Assembly (NCBI GenBank): GCA_947490615.1
Contig: CANLHK010000001.1
Span: 485,487-549,486 of the forward strand
DNA: 64,000 nt
From: Planctomycetaceae bacterium
Lineage (GTDB): Bacteria; Planctomycetota; Phycisphaerae; Phycisphaerales; SM1A02
Direction of reading: 5' to 3'
Below, piece after piece: positions 18,630 through 26,421 of the stretch. The notes under the pieces are model-generated. The model was not told the DNA's origin and searched no databases. It was given only the letters and a program-made list of their open reading frames with translations. Position 1 is the first letter of the stretch, and each line of letters starts with the position of its first letter. Both the position numbers and the translations under genes were made by a program.

Positions 18630-18952
18630 TGCTTCGCCTCTCGCGGGCATCGCCCGCACTTCGCTTCATCCTCCGCGTGCCTGTTATTGGCGGCACGGGG
18701 TAGGACTCGACTCGGTGAATCCTCAGCTCGTCGAGTGGATGGCGCGGATGCGACACACACTCGGTCTGAGATGGGAACTTGTGTTTGCCAGCCGGTTCCG
18801 TTTCGGCCTTGCTGGCTCTTGAGTACCCCTGCGGGCCTCAAGCATCTTCGTTCGATTCATTCACCTCTGACTCCTCACGGCTCACGCGCCGCGAGGTTGC
18901 ACACGGTTCAACTCGATCGTTCATGCGATGCACTTCGCACCACACGGTCAAC
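18630..18952. other. Gap of about 320 bp between rplC and rplD without a recognisable gene
   Basis: This is an unusually long spacer inside an otherwise tight S10 operon. No open frame has convincing coding character. A minus-strand frame of 71 codons crossing into rplD is Arg/Ser-rich and has no family resemblance. I see no strong terminator or promoter. It could be a structured intercistronic RNA. Confidence 0.5.
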
Positions 18953-19654
18953 TCACTTCTTGACAAGCTTCTTCGACTTCCGCTTGAACAAGCGGGTCGC
19001 GGGACGGATGTAGAGGTAGCCGTCGTTCGCGCCAGGCACGGGGCCCTTCACGAGCACGAGGTTCTTCTCTGCATCAATCCGAATGACATCGAGGCTGCGC
19101 ACCGTGACGCGTTCGTCACCCATGTGACCCGTCATGCGCTTGCCCTTCTTGATCTTGGCGCCGTGACCACGGTCGGTGCCGTGGGAGCCGATGCTGCCGC
19201 CGGTGCGGTGCTTGCGCTCCGTACCGTGGGTCGCGCTCATGCCCTTGAAGTTGTTCCGCTTCATATTGCCCGCGAAACCCTTGCCCTTGCTGGTTCCAAC
19301 GACGTCGACATAGCCCGTGCCTTCAAGCGCGGTGACATCGATGATTTGGCCAAGCTGGAAGGCGTTCGCGGCGGCGTCATCAACCATGCGCACTTCGCGG
19401 TGCATCCGCTTAGGGGCTGAACCCGCCTTCATGTCGTGGCCGATCATGGGCATCGAGGAGTTGCGCGCCTTCATGTCGTCGAAGGCGATCTGAATCGCAG
19501 CGTAGCCGTCGCGCTCGGTGGTCTTGACTTGCGTGACGACGCAAGGACCAGCCTCGATCACGGTGACGGGGATGTTCCTTCCATCCTCGAGGAAGTAGCG
19601 CGTCATGCCGATCTTGCGACCGAGGATGGCGAACTTGCAGGGAGTGCTGCTCAT
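18953..19654 (-). CDS. rplC: 50S ribosomal protein L3
   Basis: This is L3, an early-assembly protein that reaches the peptidyl-transferase centre. It contains FAILGRKIGMTRYF, the GTSKGKGFAGNMKR loop and the HRTGGSIGSHGTDRGHG and GKRMTGHMG segments. The C-terminus is Lys-rich. The 233-residue length is slightly above the usual 210. It follows rpsJ. Confidence 0.96.
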   Translation of the reverse strand: MSSTPCKFAILGRKIGMTRYFLEDGRNIPVTVIEAGPCVVTQVKTTERDGYAAIQIAFDDMKARNSSMPMIGHDMKAGSAPKRMHREVRMVDDAAANAFQLGQIIDVTALEGTGYVDVVGTSKGKGFAGNMKRNNFKGMSATHGTERKHRTGGSIGSHGTDRGHGAKIKKGKRMTGHMGDERVTVRSLDVIRIDAEKNLVLVKGPVPGANDGYLYIRPATRLFKRKSKKLVKK

Positions 19655-19765
19655 GAATTCAGGTTCTTTCTAGCGGTTTTCGTCAGGGGTTCGGTGCAAG
19701 CACCGCACATGACGCGGTTGGATTGTGAGGCGGTGGTTCTGTGAACCACGCGCTCTGAACAGTGA

Positions 19766-20074
19766 TCAGGCCTTGATGCGGAGGAAGACGCCCGCGGGGA
19801 CCACGAGGCGCTGAAGCGCGTCGGTGGTGCGGTGGTTCCATTCCGTAATGTCGATGACGCGCTTGTGGGTTCGGATCTCGAACTGCTCACGCGACTTCTT
19901 GTCGATGAACGGCGAACGATTCACCGTGTAGATCTCGCGGCGGGTTGGCAGAGGAATCGGTCCCGCGACGCGGGCGCCGGTGCGCTTGGCTTGATCCACG
20001 ATCTCGCGCGCCGAAGCGTCGAGAGCTTGGTGGTCGTAAGCCTCCATGCGGATACGGAATTTGCCGCCGGTCAT
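19766..20074 (-). CDS. rpsJ: 30S ribosomal protein S10
   Basis: This is S10, a small-subunit head protein and also the NusE antitermination factor. It has [18 protein letters not shown] and the [17 protein letters not shown] loop, then [16 protein letters not shown]. The 102-residue length is normal. AAAGGTGG precedes the ATG by 6 nt. It is the first gene of the ribosomal cluster; fus and tuf, often upstream, are not here. Its ATG overlaps the stop codon of a possible 25-codon leader ORF. Confidence 0.97.
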   Translation of the reverse strand: MTGGKFRIRMEAYDHQALDASAREIVDQAKRTGARVAGPIPLPTRREIYTVNRSPFIDKKSREQFEIRTHKRVIDITEWNHRTTDALQRLVVPAGVFLRIKA

Positions 20075-20148
20075 CGGACGCCACCTTTGGTGAAGGCGCG
20101 GTTGGTACGGCGGTTGTCGCTGTGGCTCTGGCTCTGGCTCTGGCTCAT
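20071..20148 (-). CDS. Possible 25-residue leader peptide overlapping rpsJ
   Basis: On the minus strand an ATG at 20148 opens 25 codons: Met, then Ser-Gln repeats, then a basic end (FTKGGVR). Its TGA overlaps the rpsJ ATG as ATGA. A GAGG lies 9 nt before the ATG. The Ser-Gln part is encoded by four copies of the 6-mer GAGCCA. It may be a translated leader that couples to rpsJ, or a chance frame. No homologue is known to me. Confidence 0.35.
   Translation of the reverse strand: MSQSQSQSHSDNRRTNRAFTKGGVR
20123..20146 (+). repeat. Four tandem TGGCTC hexamers
   Basis: TGGCTC is repeated four times without mismatch, between the S10 operon promoter and rpsJ. On the transcribed strand it reads GAGCCA and falls inside the possible leader ORF. 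Copy-number change would add or remove two codons per unit without shifting the frame. Confidence 0.85.
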
Positions 20149-20389
20149 GGCGGGCTGCCTCGATCTTGCGCTTGCGTATCCGAACATCTCTGACAGTTCC
20201 TCACTGCACCATGCAGGAGAGGAAAGTGACCTGAATCCGCAGGTTTTCGCACTCGGTTACCCAAGCGCGTGTCATGCCTGCGTTTGCTTGCATGTCCCTG
20301 ACTTGCCAACGATCGCTGTGTTGACGTGCACGCACGCCACGCAGCGACGATCACGCCTCCGGGCAGAAGCCAAGAGGCGCGAATCGGCG

Positions 20390-20417
20390 AAGATAGCAAA
20401 TCCACCATCGCTGTCAA
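20390..20417 (-). promoter_or_regulatory. Strong sigma70-type promoter for the S10 operon
   Basis: On the minus strand a perfect -35 hexamer TTGACA is followed after 16 nt by TATCTT. Predicted transcription starts near 20383, leaving about 310 nt of leader before rpsJ. This is the best canonical promoter I see in the window and it faces the ribosomal cluster. Confidence 0.6.
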
Positions 20418-20534
20418 TGCGGCGCGCGTCGTGGCGAGCATCGCTTCACGCGATTTCCGTTATGGACCGAGAGTGCGAGTGGGTGAATCACACGCAATCA
20501 GTCGCGGCAGCGCTTGCACACGAGAGGCTGACCG

Positions 20535-20540
20535 TACCAT
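20535..20540 (+). promoter_or_regulatory. Candidate -10 box close to the GTG at 20548
   Basis: TACCAT is followed by ccgcgcc and then the GTG start codon. No Shine-Dalgarno sequence is present. It belongs to the recurring TAnnnT set. Confidence 0.35.
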
Positions 20541-20547
20541 CCGCGCC

Positions 20548-22038
20548 GTGACCAACGGACCACACACAACTCTGTCGCGAAACGCTGTTGGAGTCACGGT
20601 TCTGTCGGCACGGCCGCTCGCCCAGTGGGTGGTCGCCGCCAGCCTGCTCATCTGCGTTTCCGCTCCGTCCGCTGCGAAGTTCTCGGCCATCGAGGGCTTC
20701 GCGCAGAAGGCGACTCCTCCATCCACGACCGCAGATGAGTTCGCTCCCACTCCTGTTGTTGCGACCGCGCTTGGGTTTCGCATGCGTGTTCCCGTTGGAA
20801 CCGCGGTGCGGATCGAGCGTGCGGCAGTGACGAGCTACCTCTTTGCCGAGGGCGGGGAGGAACCCGCGTGGCGCATTCGTGCGACTTCACTCGGCGCGAC
20901 CAAGCCCGACAGCACCGCCAAGAGCCAGTGTCAGGAATACCTGCGCGAACTCGGGGACAAAGAGAAAGCGCTCGAAGTGCTCGTCGATGAGCCGCGAACC
21001 ATCGCAGGGCGCGAAGCCCATGTGATCTATCTCGGCGTGCCGCTCGAAAGTGGCACGCGCGGCATCATGGGATTGCTGGTCGTGCCCAGCGCGAACAATG
21101 GCTCCATCGTCTTCTCGATGCTCATTGTCGATGGCGCGTTTGCGCGCGTGCGACCGTTGCTCGATCGCACCTTCGCAACTTTGGAACTCAGGGACACCGA
21201 GAAAGCACTCGTGGAAAGCAGTGATCTTCTTGCGTCTGGCGCGATGATCGCCACTGCGATCACGCCTGAGATGCTGCGCTCCACCATTGATCCTGAGCCG
21301 CGCGTTTATCGCATGTGGAAGCCCGGACCAACGGGTGAGAAGAAGGACTACGGCTACATGATCGTGCGCGTGCGTGAAGGACGGCATGGCGAAGTCGACG
21401 CGTCGAAGGACCCTGCGACGCTGAAAGGTGAAGACAACGACCTCGGCCTGTTTGCCTCGATTGATGCGCGCATCGTCTCAGGTGATGACGCCACGCACAC
21501 CGTCGATGCGCAGAGTCGCTACTTCGTGCGATGGGATCGCAGCGCGGAAGCGTGGTCGATTCGCACGACCGAGCGACAGAAGCGCGCGAGTCGTTCGAGC
21601 GCGCAAACAGGATTGCGACTTCCACCAAGCACTGGCGCGCCGCGCCCCAATTTGCAGGTGATTTCAGCCAGTCGCGATGGCATGACCCGCGAGCCGCTCG
21701 AGTGGCCAATCCCCCCTGTCTACTTCTCTCAGGCGGAACTCATCGTGCTTGGCGAGCTGCTTCCGCGCGATGCGGCCACGACGAAGCTCGCGTTCAAGGA
21801 CTACGCGTTTGACCAGCGCGATCAGAAGTTGCCACAACGACACGAGACTTGGACGCGCATCGAACATGGTTGGCGACTCGAAACACAGCAAGGATCCTCG
21901 CCCGCAAAGATCGTGCAGGAGTTTGATGGTCGCGGAAAGCGCGTGCGCCGCGTCGACATCGATGGCTCGGTGACCGAACTCATCGCGCTTGACGATCTGC
22001 GAACACTCTGGAAGGCGAAAGGCCTTCCCGTCGATTGA
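20548..22038 (+). CDS. Exported protein of unknown function
   Basis: I do not recognise this family. The GTG at 20548 gives 496 residues. An N-terminal hydrophobic stretch near residues 24-42 (QWVVAASLLICVSAPSAA) looks like a signal peptide, so the product is probably periplasmic or surface-exposed. The rest is a mixed, fairly polar sequence without further membrane segments or Cys clusters. A central part (about residues 65-215) resembles a domain for lipoprotein-like or stress-type exported proteins only loosely. The frame is open upstream to 20326 without signal-like character. GT2 glycosyltransferase follows after 15 nt, so they may be co-transcribed. Confidence 0.75.
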   Translation: MTNGPHTTLSRNAVGVTVLSARPLAQWVVAASLLICVSAPSAAKFSAIEGFAQKATPPSTTADEFAPTPVVATALGFRMRVPVGTAVRIERAAVTSYLFAEGGEEPAWRIRATSLGATKPDSTAKSQCQEYLRELGDKEKALEVLVDEPRTIAGREAHVIYLGVPLESGTRGIMGLLVVPSANNGSIVFSMLIVDGAFARVRPLLDRTFATLELRDTEKALVESSDLLASGAMIATAITPEMLRSTIDPEPRVYRMWKPGPTGEKKDYGYMIVRVREGRHGEVDASKDPATLKGEDNDLGLFASIDARIVSGDDATHTVDAQSRYFVRWDRSAEAWSIRTTERQKRASRSSAQTGLRLPPSTGAPRPNLQVISASRDGMTREPLEWPIPPVYFSQAELIVLGELLPRDAATTKLAFKDYAFDQRDQKLPQRHETWTRIEHGWRLETQQGSSPAKIVQEFDGRGKRVRRVDIDGSVTELIALDDLRTLWKAKGLPVD

Positions 22039-22053
22039 TGGCTGAGCCTTTCG

Positions 22054-22812
22054 ATGGTCGTCGACTACCCACGCATCCTCATCGCGATTCCCGTCTTCAA
22101 CGAAGAGAAGTCGGTCGACCGCGTGCTCACCGAAGTCGCGCGCTACGCCGCTGCGTTTCGTGGCGAGATCCTCGTCATCGATGATGGCTCGACCGATGCG
22201 ACCCCTTGCATTCTCGCGAAGCATCCCGTCGAGGTCATTCGCCATGGACGCAACCGCGGCTACGGCCGCGCGATGCAGGACATGCTGGAATGGGCTGATT
22301 TCCGCGGGTTTGACTGGGTCATTTCCATGGACTGTGACGAGCAGCATGAGCCTGCGAGTCTCCCCCACTTCGTCGAAGCCATCCTGCGCGGCGAGGCCGA
22401 TTTGATCTCAGGTTCGCGCTACCGCGACGAGTCCTTGCCTGGTGATCCCGCGCCCGAAGATCGTCGCATGATCAACGCGCTCCTCACGCGCGAGCTCAAC
22501 GAACGGCTCTCGCTAGGAATCTCCGATGCGTTCTGCGGATTCAAGGCCTATCGCGCGAGTGTGTGTGCGCACTTGCACTTCGATGTGCCTGGCTACGACT
22601 TCCCGATGCAGTTCTGGGTGCAGGCGTGCGCCGCAGGTTTGCGCATCGAAGAACTTGCGGTGCGACGAATCTATGTGGACATGACCCGAACCTTTGGAAG
22701 CGGGCTTGATGTTCCTGATCGACGACTCGCGGTCTACCGTGAGACGATGCATCGGGAGATTCGCCGCTGCGCGCGCCGACTTCCTGTCCGCGCAGCGTTG
22801 GGGCTGGCGTGA
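22054..22812 (+). CDS. Family 2 glycosyltransferase, dolichol-phosphate-mannose-synthase-like
   Basis: This is a GT-A-fold glycosyltransferase of 252 residues. It has ILIAIPVFNEEKSVDRVL at the N-terminus, the DDGSTDAT nucleotide-binding motif (about residues 47-54), MDCDEQHEP with the metal-binding acidic residues (about 90-98), and DLISGSRYRDES. It lacks C-terminal membrane helices, unlike many polyprenol-linked enzymes. Donor and acceptor are unknown. Its last codon overlaps the GTG of the next gene by 4 nt, so the two products are probably made together. Confidence 0.9.
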   Translation: MVVDYPRILIAIPVFNEEKSVDRVLTEVARYAAAFRGEILVIDDGSTDATPCILAKHPVEVIRHGRNRGYGRAMQDMLEWADFRGFDWVISMDCDEQHEPASLPHFVEAILRGEADLISGSRYRDESLPGDPAPEDRRMINALLTRELNERLSLGISDAFCGFKAYRASVCAHLHFDVPGYDFPMQFWVQACAAGLRIEELAVRRIYVDMTRTFGSGLDVPDRRLAVYRETMHREIRRCARRLPVRAALGLA

Positions 22813-24032
22813 GCACTTCGCCGAGCGTGTTTGGTCGCACGCTTGAAGCGTGGCGGCGCGAAACGCGCGCAGAACTCGGCCTCCCCACCGATCGCGCCAT
22901 CATCATGACGGGTCATCAGGCTGGGATCTGGCACGCAGGAATCGCGGAAAAGTTCCGCGTTGGAGCAGAGCTCGCTCGCACGCAGCAGGGAGTCCTCGTG
23001 CATGTCGTCGTGGACCACGACCTCAACGACGCGTCACTCGTGCACTTTCCCGCCCTCATCGAGCAAACTGTGGGAACTCCCACACTGCTTCGTCTCGCGC
23101 TTGAACGAACGCCAAGACCGCGCGCAAGCGTGCCCAACACGCTCAGGCAACCTGTGCGCACGATGCGGCCCGAGCGGCGTCACGAAGTTCCCGCAGAGAT
23201 TGAACCCGCGCTCCACGCCATCGAAGTCGCGATCGAAGCAGAGCGCCATCGAGCCAACCTCGCGCTGCAAATGGCCCACGCTGCCAACGCGCTGCTCGCG
23301 CCGAGCGTGCGTGTGGATGGCACCATTGCGGCAACGGAGATCGCTTCGACCACCTTCGCGAAAGCGTTGCGCAACGCCTTCGAAACGGCAGGCGTGCGCG
23401 AGCACTACAACGCGTCGATCGAAGGACAACGCATCGCACCGCTGGCTCCGCATGAATTGCCGTTCTGGAAGCTCGACCGTGCGACGAGCACGCGCGAGCC
23501 GCTCTACTCAAACGCGGCGTATGAACTCGTCGCACCGCGCGCACTCGCACTCACGGCGATCGCACGGCTCGTGCTATGCGACACCTTCATCCACGGCACA
23601 GGAGGAGCGCGTTACGACGAGGCGATGGAGCACTGGATCGGCAGCGCATTCGGCGCAGAGCTCTGTGCTGCACTCGCACCGCGCATCGTCGCGACGGCCA
23701 CGAGACACGCGCCGCTGAGCGGTTTCGCCGCACCGTTTGACGACTCGGCGACTCCGCTCGCGCTGCGCACGCTCGAACAGGATCCCTTTGCTGACGCCGG
23801 AAAAACCAAGCGCGCACTCTTGGCGACGATCACGGGAACTCGCGCGGAGAAACGCGTGGCGTTTGTCGCGATGCACGATGCCATGCGCAGGGCGCGTGAA
23901 GAGCGCGCCGAAGAGTTCGCGTCACTGCGCGCGCGCATTGGCCAGAACAGTGCGGCCCGGCGGACTCATGCGCTGATCACCGATCGAACTTGGCCGTTTC
24001 CGCTGACGATGATCTCACCATCAAGTGCGTGA
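22809..24032 (+). CDS. Uncharacterised protein with weak BshC-like features
   Basis: The GTG at 22809 overlaps the glycosyltransferase stop codon. The 407-residue product has no signal peptide or membrane segment. Near the N-terminus a TGHQAGIWHAGIAEKF segment (about residues 34-49) recalls the TGQQ-x-GLF motif of BshC, the last enzyme of bacillithiol synthesis. A later segment (RALALTAIARLVLCDTFIHGTGGARYDE, cited in part as FIHGTGGARYD, about residues 257-267) is strongly patterned and probably part of an active site. A long helical stretch lies between. I regard the BshC link as a hypothesis only; the gene is otherwise unrecognised. Confidence 0.8.
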   Translation: MSTSPSVFGRTLEAWRRETRAELGLPTDRAIIMTGHQAGIWHAGIAEKFRVGAELARTQQGVLVHVVVDHDLNDASLVHFPALIEQTVGTPTLLRLALERTPRPRASVPNTLRQPVRTMRPERRHEVPAEIEPALHAIEVAIEAERHRANLALQMAHAANALLAPSVRVDGTIAATEIASTTFAKALRNAFETAGVREHYNASIEGQRIAPLAPHELPFWKLDRATSTREPLYSNAAYELVAPRALALTAIARLVLCDTFIHGTGGARYDEAMEHWIGSAFGAELCAALAPRIVATATRHAPLSGFAAPFDDSATPLALRTLEQDPFADAGKTKRALLATITGTRAEKRVAFVAMHDAMRRAREERAEEFASLRARIGQNSAARRTHALITDRTWPFPLTMISPSSA

Positions 24033-24489
24033 CCACGACGCGGTCGTTGGCGTCCCTGCGCTTGGCATTCACGCGGGTTGGCGGCTGAATCACGCGGACT
24101 AGAACAGCGACCTCCCGCAGCTCCGGCTTAGCGCGTTCGCCTCCAACCGCTCGCGCTTCGTCGAAGGCGCAGGTTTGTGGAGATCCACATTGAGTTGCCC
24201 CCTCGACCCGACAAGAGGACAGTCGTCGCTGGATCGCAGCGGCCACCTGCTCCTGAAGCGTCAGGGGCAATCGAGGACGAAGTGCGCGTGCGATCGTGCG
24301 TGCTCCGAAAGTCCTCCGGCTACCCCGCACCGACGGCGCGCCAACCTGTACCGAGGACCAAGACGAGCGGGCGCGGACGGCTCTCCGAGAGATTGGTGTC
24401 TTGGATCCGTGGAAGATTCATCGAGCGAGGTACACTTCGACGCAGGGGCCGCGTGAGCGGAACCAGAGCGTCAACTGTTAGGGCGAACC
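24033..24489. other. About 460 bp without a supported gene
   Basis: The frames that cross this stretch on either strand are Arg/Pro/Ser-rich, have no family resemblance and no good start. One plus-strand frame (24177-24737) overlaps the clear lipoprotein gene at 24490 and is judged a shadow. I see no tRNA, no terminator with a T-run and no strong promoter. It may be the remains of a decayed gene or an untranslated leader. Confidence 0.5.
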
Positions 24490-24930
24490 ATGCACCTCAC
24501 AAAGATGAAGACGTCATCGATCCCGCTTGTGCTTGCGGCGCTGGCAACCGGCTGCGCCACAGCGCCGAAGGGTGCATTGGTCGTGAACGACCCCAGCGAC
24601 CTTCCCTCCGTGCAAGCCGTGCATTCACACCGCCTGTCTCAATTGAAAACTGGCATGTCATTGGAGGAGTTCCGACGTCTGATGCCGGAGGCGTATGTTT
24701 GGGGACAGAACGATGCCACTACCGCCTACGAAATTGAGGAGAGCCTTCAATTCGTGACTCACGATGACATCGATCGACAGAATCTTACGTGGGGTGTGGG
24801 AAGTCCGCGAGCGCGCTCGAAGAAGGAGGTGCCTTGGTTTTACTTTTTCAAAGAGCAGCTCGTGAAGTGGGGACGCCCACAAGATTGGCCCGACAAGCCA
24901 GATGTCATTCTAGAGACGCGAGTCCGATGA
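24490..24930 (+). CDS. Small lipoprotein, possibly SmpA/BamE-like
   Basis: The 146-residue product has a lipoprotein signal: a short basic start, a hydrophobic core and the lipobox LATGC, with lipidated Cys near residue 19. The mature part contains LKTGMSLEEFRRLMPEA, which resembles the SmpA/OmlA-type fold (a hydrophobic Leu followed by x-x-G-M-x-x-x-E/D-V/F), and a Trp/Phe-rich end (WFYFFKEQLVKWG). It is probably anchored in the outer membrane or periplasmic face. The function is unknown. Another small lipoprotein with the same kind of motif lies at 47846-48199. Confidence 0.75.
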   Translation: MHLTKMKTSSIPLVLAALATGCATAPKGALVVNDPSDLPSVQAVHSHRLSQLKTGMSLEEFRRLMPEAYVWGQNDATTAYEIEESLQFVTHDDIDRQNLTWGVGSPRARSKKEVPWFYFFKEQLVKWGRPQDWPDKPDVILETRVR

Positions 24931-25034
24931 TGTCCCTGTGCTTGAAGCATGCACTGCAGTGAGTCAGTCCATCACGCTCCGACTGCTGTCTGGACGCCCG
25001 CAGTCGGCATCGCTGAGTTTCGTTGGTTCGCCCC

Positions 25035-25277
25035 ATGGGACTTCTCAATCGTGGCAATCGGAAAGCAACACGCCGCAGCGTCGTGATGCACGCGTGCGTC
25101 TGGTTGATGCTTACGACCGTTGCCTACGCCGCAGGCTGCGTTTGGTCGCCGCTTCTTCGAGCCCATTGGCGTTCACTGGTTCCGGTCGCGATGGTGTTGA
25201 GTGCCGGAATCGGCGCGCTCATGGAATGGCAGTTGGACGATGGTCCAGAGTCCGACGACGAAGGCGGCGAACCATGA
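25035..25277 (+). CDS. Small membrane protein of unknown function
   Basis: The 80-residue product starts MGLLNRGNRKATRR. It has two hydrophobic segments, about residues 18-36 and 45-63, joined by a short basic loop, and an acidic C-terminus (DDGPESDDEGGEP). The topology by the positive-inside rule is N-in, C-in. It is 100 nt downstream of the lipoprotein gene on the same strand. The open frame could start at the TTG at 25023. Confidence 0.55.
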   Translation: MGLLNRGNRKATRRSVVMHACVWLMLTTVAYAAGCVWSPLLRAHWRSLVPVAMVLSAGIGALMEWQLDDGPESDDEGGEP

Positions 25278-25383
25278 GTGGAATCACTCGCCTGCGTTGA
25301 ATGTCGAATCGAGCCATCGGCGTGCTGCACCCGTCGCAGATCGCCACTGAGCGTCAGAGTTCCTGCAACCGCGTGCCCATCGT

Positions 25384-26379
25384 TCACCGTCCGTCGGGCG
25401 CGCTCAAACCTGCCAACGGATCCGGCCGATAGATCTTCGTATCCAGCGCCCAGATCTTGTCGGTCCACTCGCCGCCTGTCTCAGCGTCGCGTTTGGCTGC
25501 GGTGAGTGACGCTTGCGTCTTGGCGTCGAGGTTGTCGAGCATGGCCACGAACACCGCTTCGGGTGTTGCGGGCAACTTGGCGGCGCCGAATTCCAGTTGA
25601 CCGTGGTGCGAGATCAGAATGTGCTGGAGAATCCGCAAGGTCTCGCCAGGCAACTTCTCGGTCTTGCCTGCGCTTACTGCCTTGATTTGCAGCCAAATCG
25701 CACCGCGCACCACATGCCCGACGAGCTGCCCTTCGGTCGAGTAGTTGAAGCCGCGTTCCCAATCGAGCTCGACGGTCTTGCCGAGATCATGGGCGAAGAG
25801 TGAGAAGAGCACGATGTCGCGATTGAGAAGCGGATAGTTCGGCAGCATGCGATCCGCAAGCTCCATCATCTGATGGGTGTGCTCGAGCAACCCGCCGATC
25901 CACGCGTGATGGACGCTCATCGCGGCGGGTGCGCGGCGGAAGTCTTCCATGAGTCGCTCGTCGGCGAGGTACTGCTCCGCCAACGCGCGCATCGCGGGAT
26001 GCGCCATCGAACGCAGCAGTTCACTGACGCGTCCGAACATCGCGCCGATGTCTTTGCTCGTCGAGGGAAGCAGCTGCAGCATCTCCTCGCCCGTAACTTC
26101 GCGCGCTTCGAGTTGCTCGAGGATCAACTGCACTTGACCTTGGTAGGCCTGCGTCGAGCCGCGGAGAAACACGAAACCCGTGGAGACAGCCGCATCAAAC
26201 TGCGACTCCTCAAAGCCCCACGCGCGCGCGGAGACCTCACCGCTGGCGTCGCGGATGAGGCACTTCAGATACGGCTTGTTCTGCCGCGTCTGCGCGAGCT
26301 GCGGATTCACGATCGAATAGACGCCCTCGACATAGGTTCGATCGGCGAGGGTGGCAATGCGTTGATGGTCAGAGGCCAT
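25384..26379 (-). CDS. yhaM: YhaM-type 3'-5' exoribonuclease/HD hydrolase
   Basis: This protein joins an N-terminal OB-fold nucleic-acid-binding domain (about residues 12-100, YVEGVYSIVNPQLAQTR) to an HD phosphohydrolase domain (about residues 150-310). The HD domain has HHAWIGGLLEHTHQM, the metal-binding HD in SLFAHDLGKTVEL (about 196) and ISHHGQLEFG. That is the arrangement of YhaM, a metal-dependent 3'-5' exoribonuclease. The ATG at 26379 is preceded by a TACAGT box 6 nt upstream and no Shine-Dalgarno sequence. nnrD lies upstream but 42 nt away. Confidence 0.9.
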   Translation of the reverse strand: MASDHQRIATLADRTYVEGVYSIVNPQLAQTRQNKPYLKCLIRDASGEVSARAWGFEESQFDAAVSTGFVFLRGSTQAYQGQVQLILEQLEAREVTGEEMLQLLPSTSKDIGAMFGRVSELLRSMAHPAMRALAEQYLADERLMEDFRRAPAAMSVHHAWIGGLLEHTHQMMELADRMLPNYPLLNRDIVLFSLFAHDLGKTVELDWERGFNYSTEGQLVGHVVRGAIWLQIKAVSAGKTEKLPGETLRILQHILISHHGQLEFGAAKLPATPEAVFVAMLDNLDAKTQASLTAAKRDAETGGEWTDKIWALDTKIYRPDPLAGLSAPDGR

Positions 26380-26385
26380 CGAGGC

Positions 26386-26391
26386 ACTGTA
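26386..26391 (-). promoter_or_regulatory. Candidate -10 box close to the yhaM start
   Basis: On the minus strand TACAGT is followed by gcctcg and then the ATG. It belongs to the recurring TAnnnT set and lacks a Shine-Dalgarno sequence. Confidence 0.35.
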
Positions 26392-26421
26392 CCGAGCCAA
26401 GGCAACAGGAAACGCCCACAA

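Larger units (their letters stand above)
20149..20547. other. Divergent intergenic region of about 400 bp
   Basis: This region separates the minus-strand S10 operon from the plus-strand gene at 20548. It contains the S10 operon promoter (20390-20417) and roughly 235 nt of untranslated leader before the leader ORF. It also contains the TACCAT box next to the GTG at 20548. No gene is supported. The plus-strand frame that runs through it from 20326 is the upstream extension of the 20548 gene. Confidence 0.6.

Noticed and set aside
16848..19013. A 721-codon plus-strand open frame opposite L2, L23 and L4
   Set aside because: High GC makes long antisense frames common. The minus strand carries clear ribosomal proteins over the whole stretch, and the plus-strand product has no family resemblance.
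24177..24737. A 186-codon plus-strand frame before the lipoprotein gene
   Set aside because: It overlaps the better lipoprotein frame by 250 nt, is Arg/Ser/Pro-rich and has no signal or motif.
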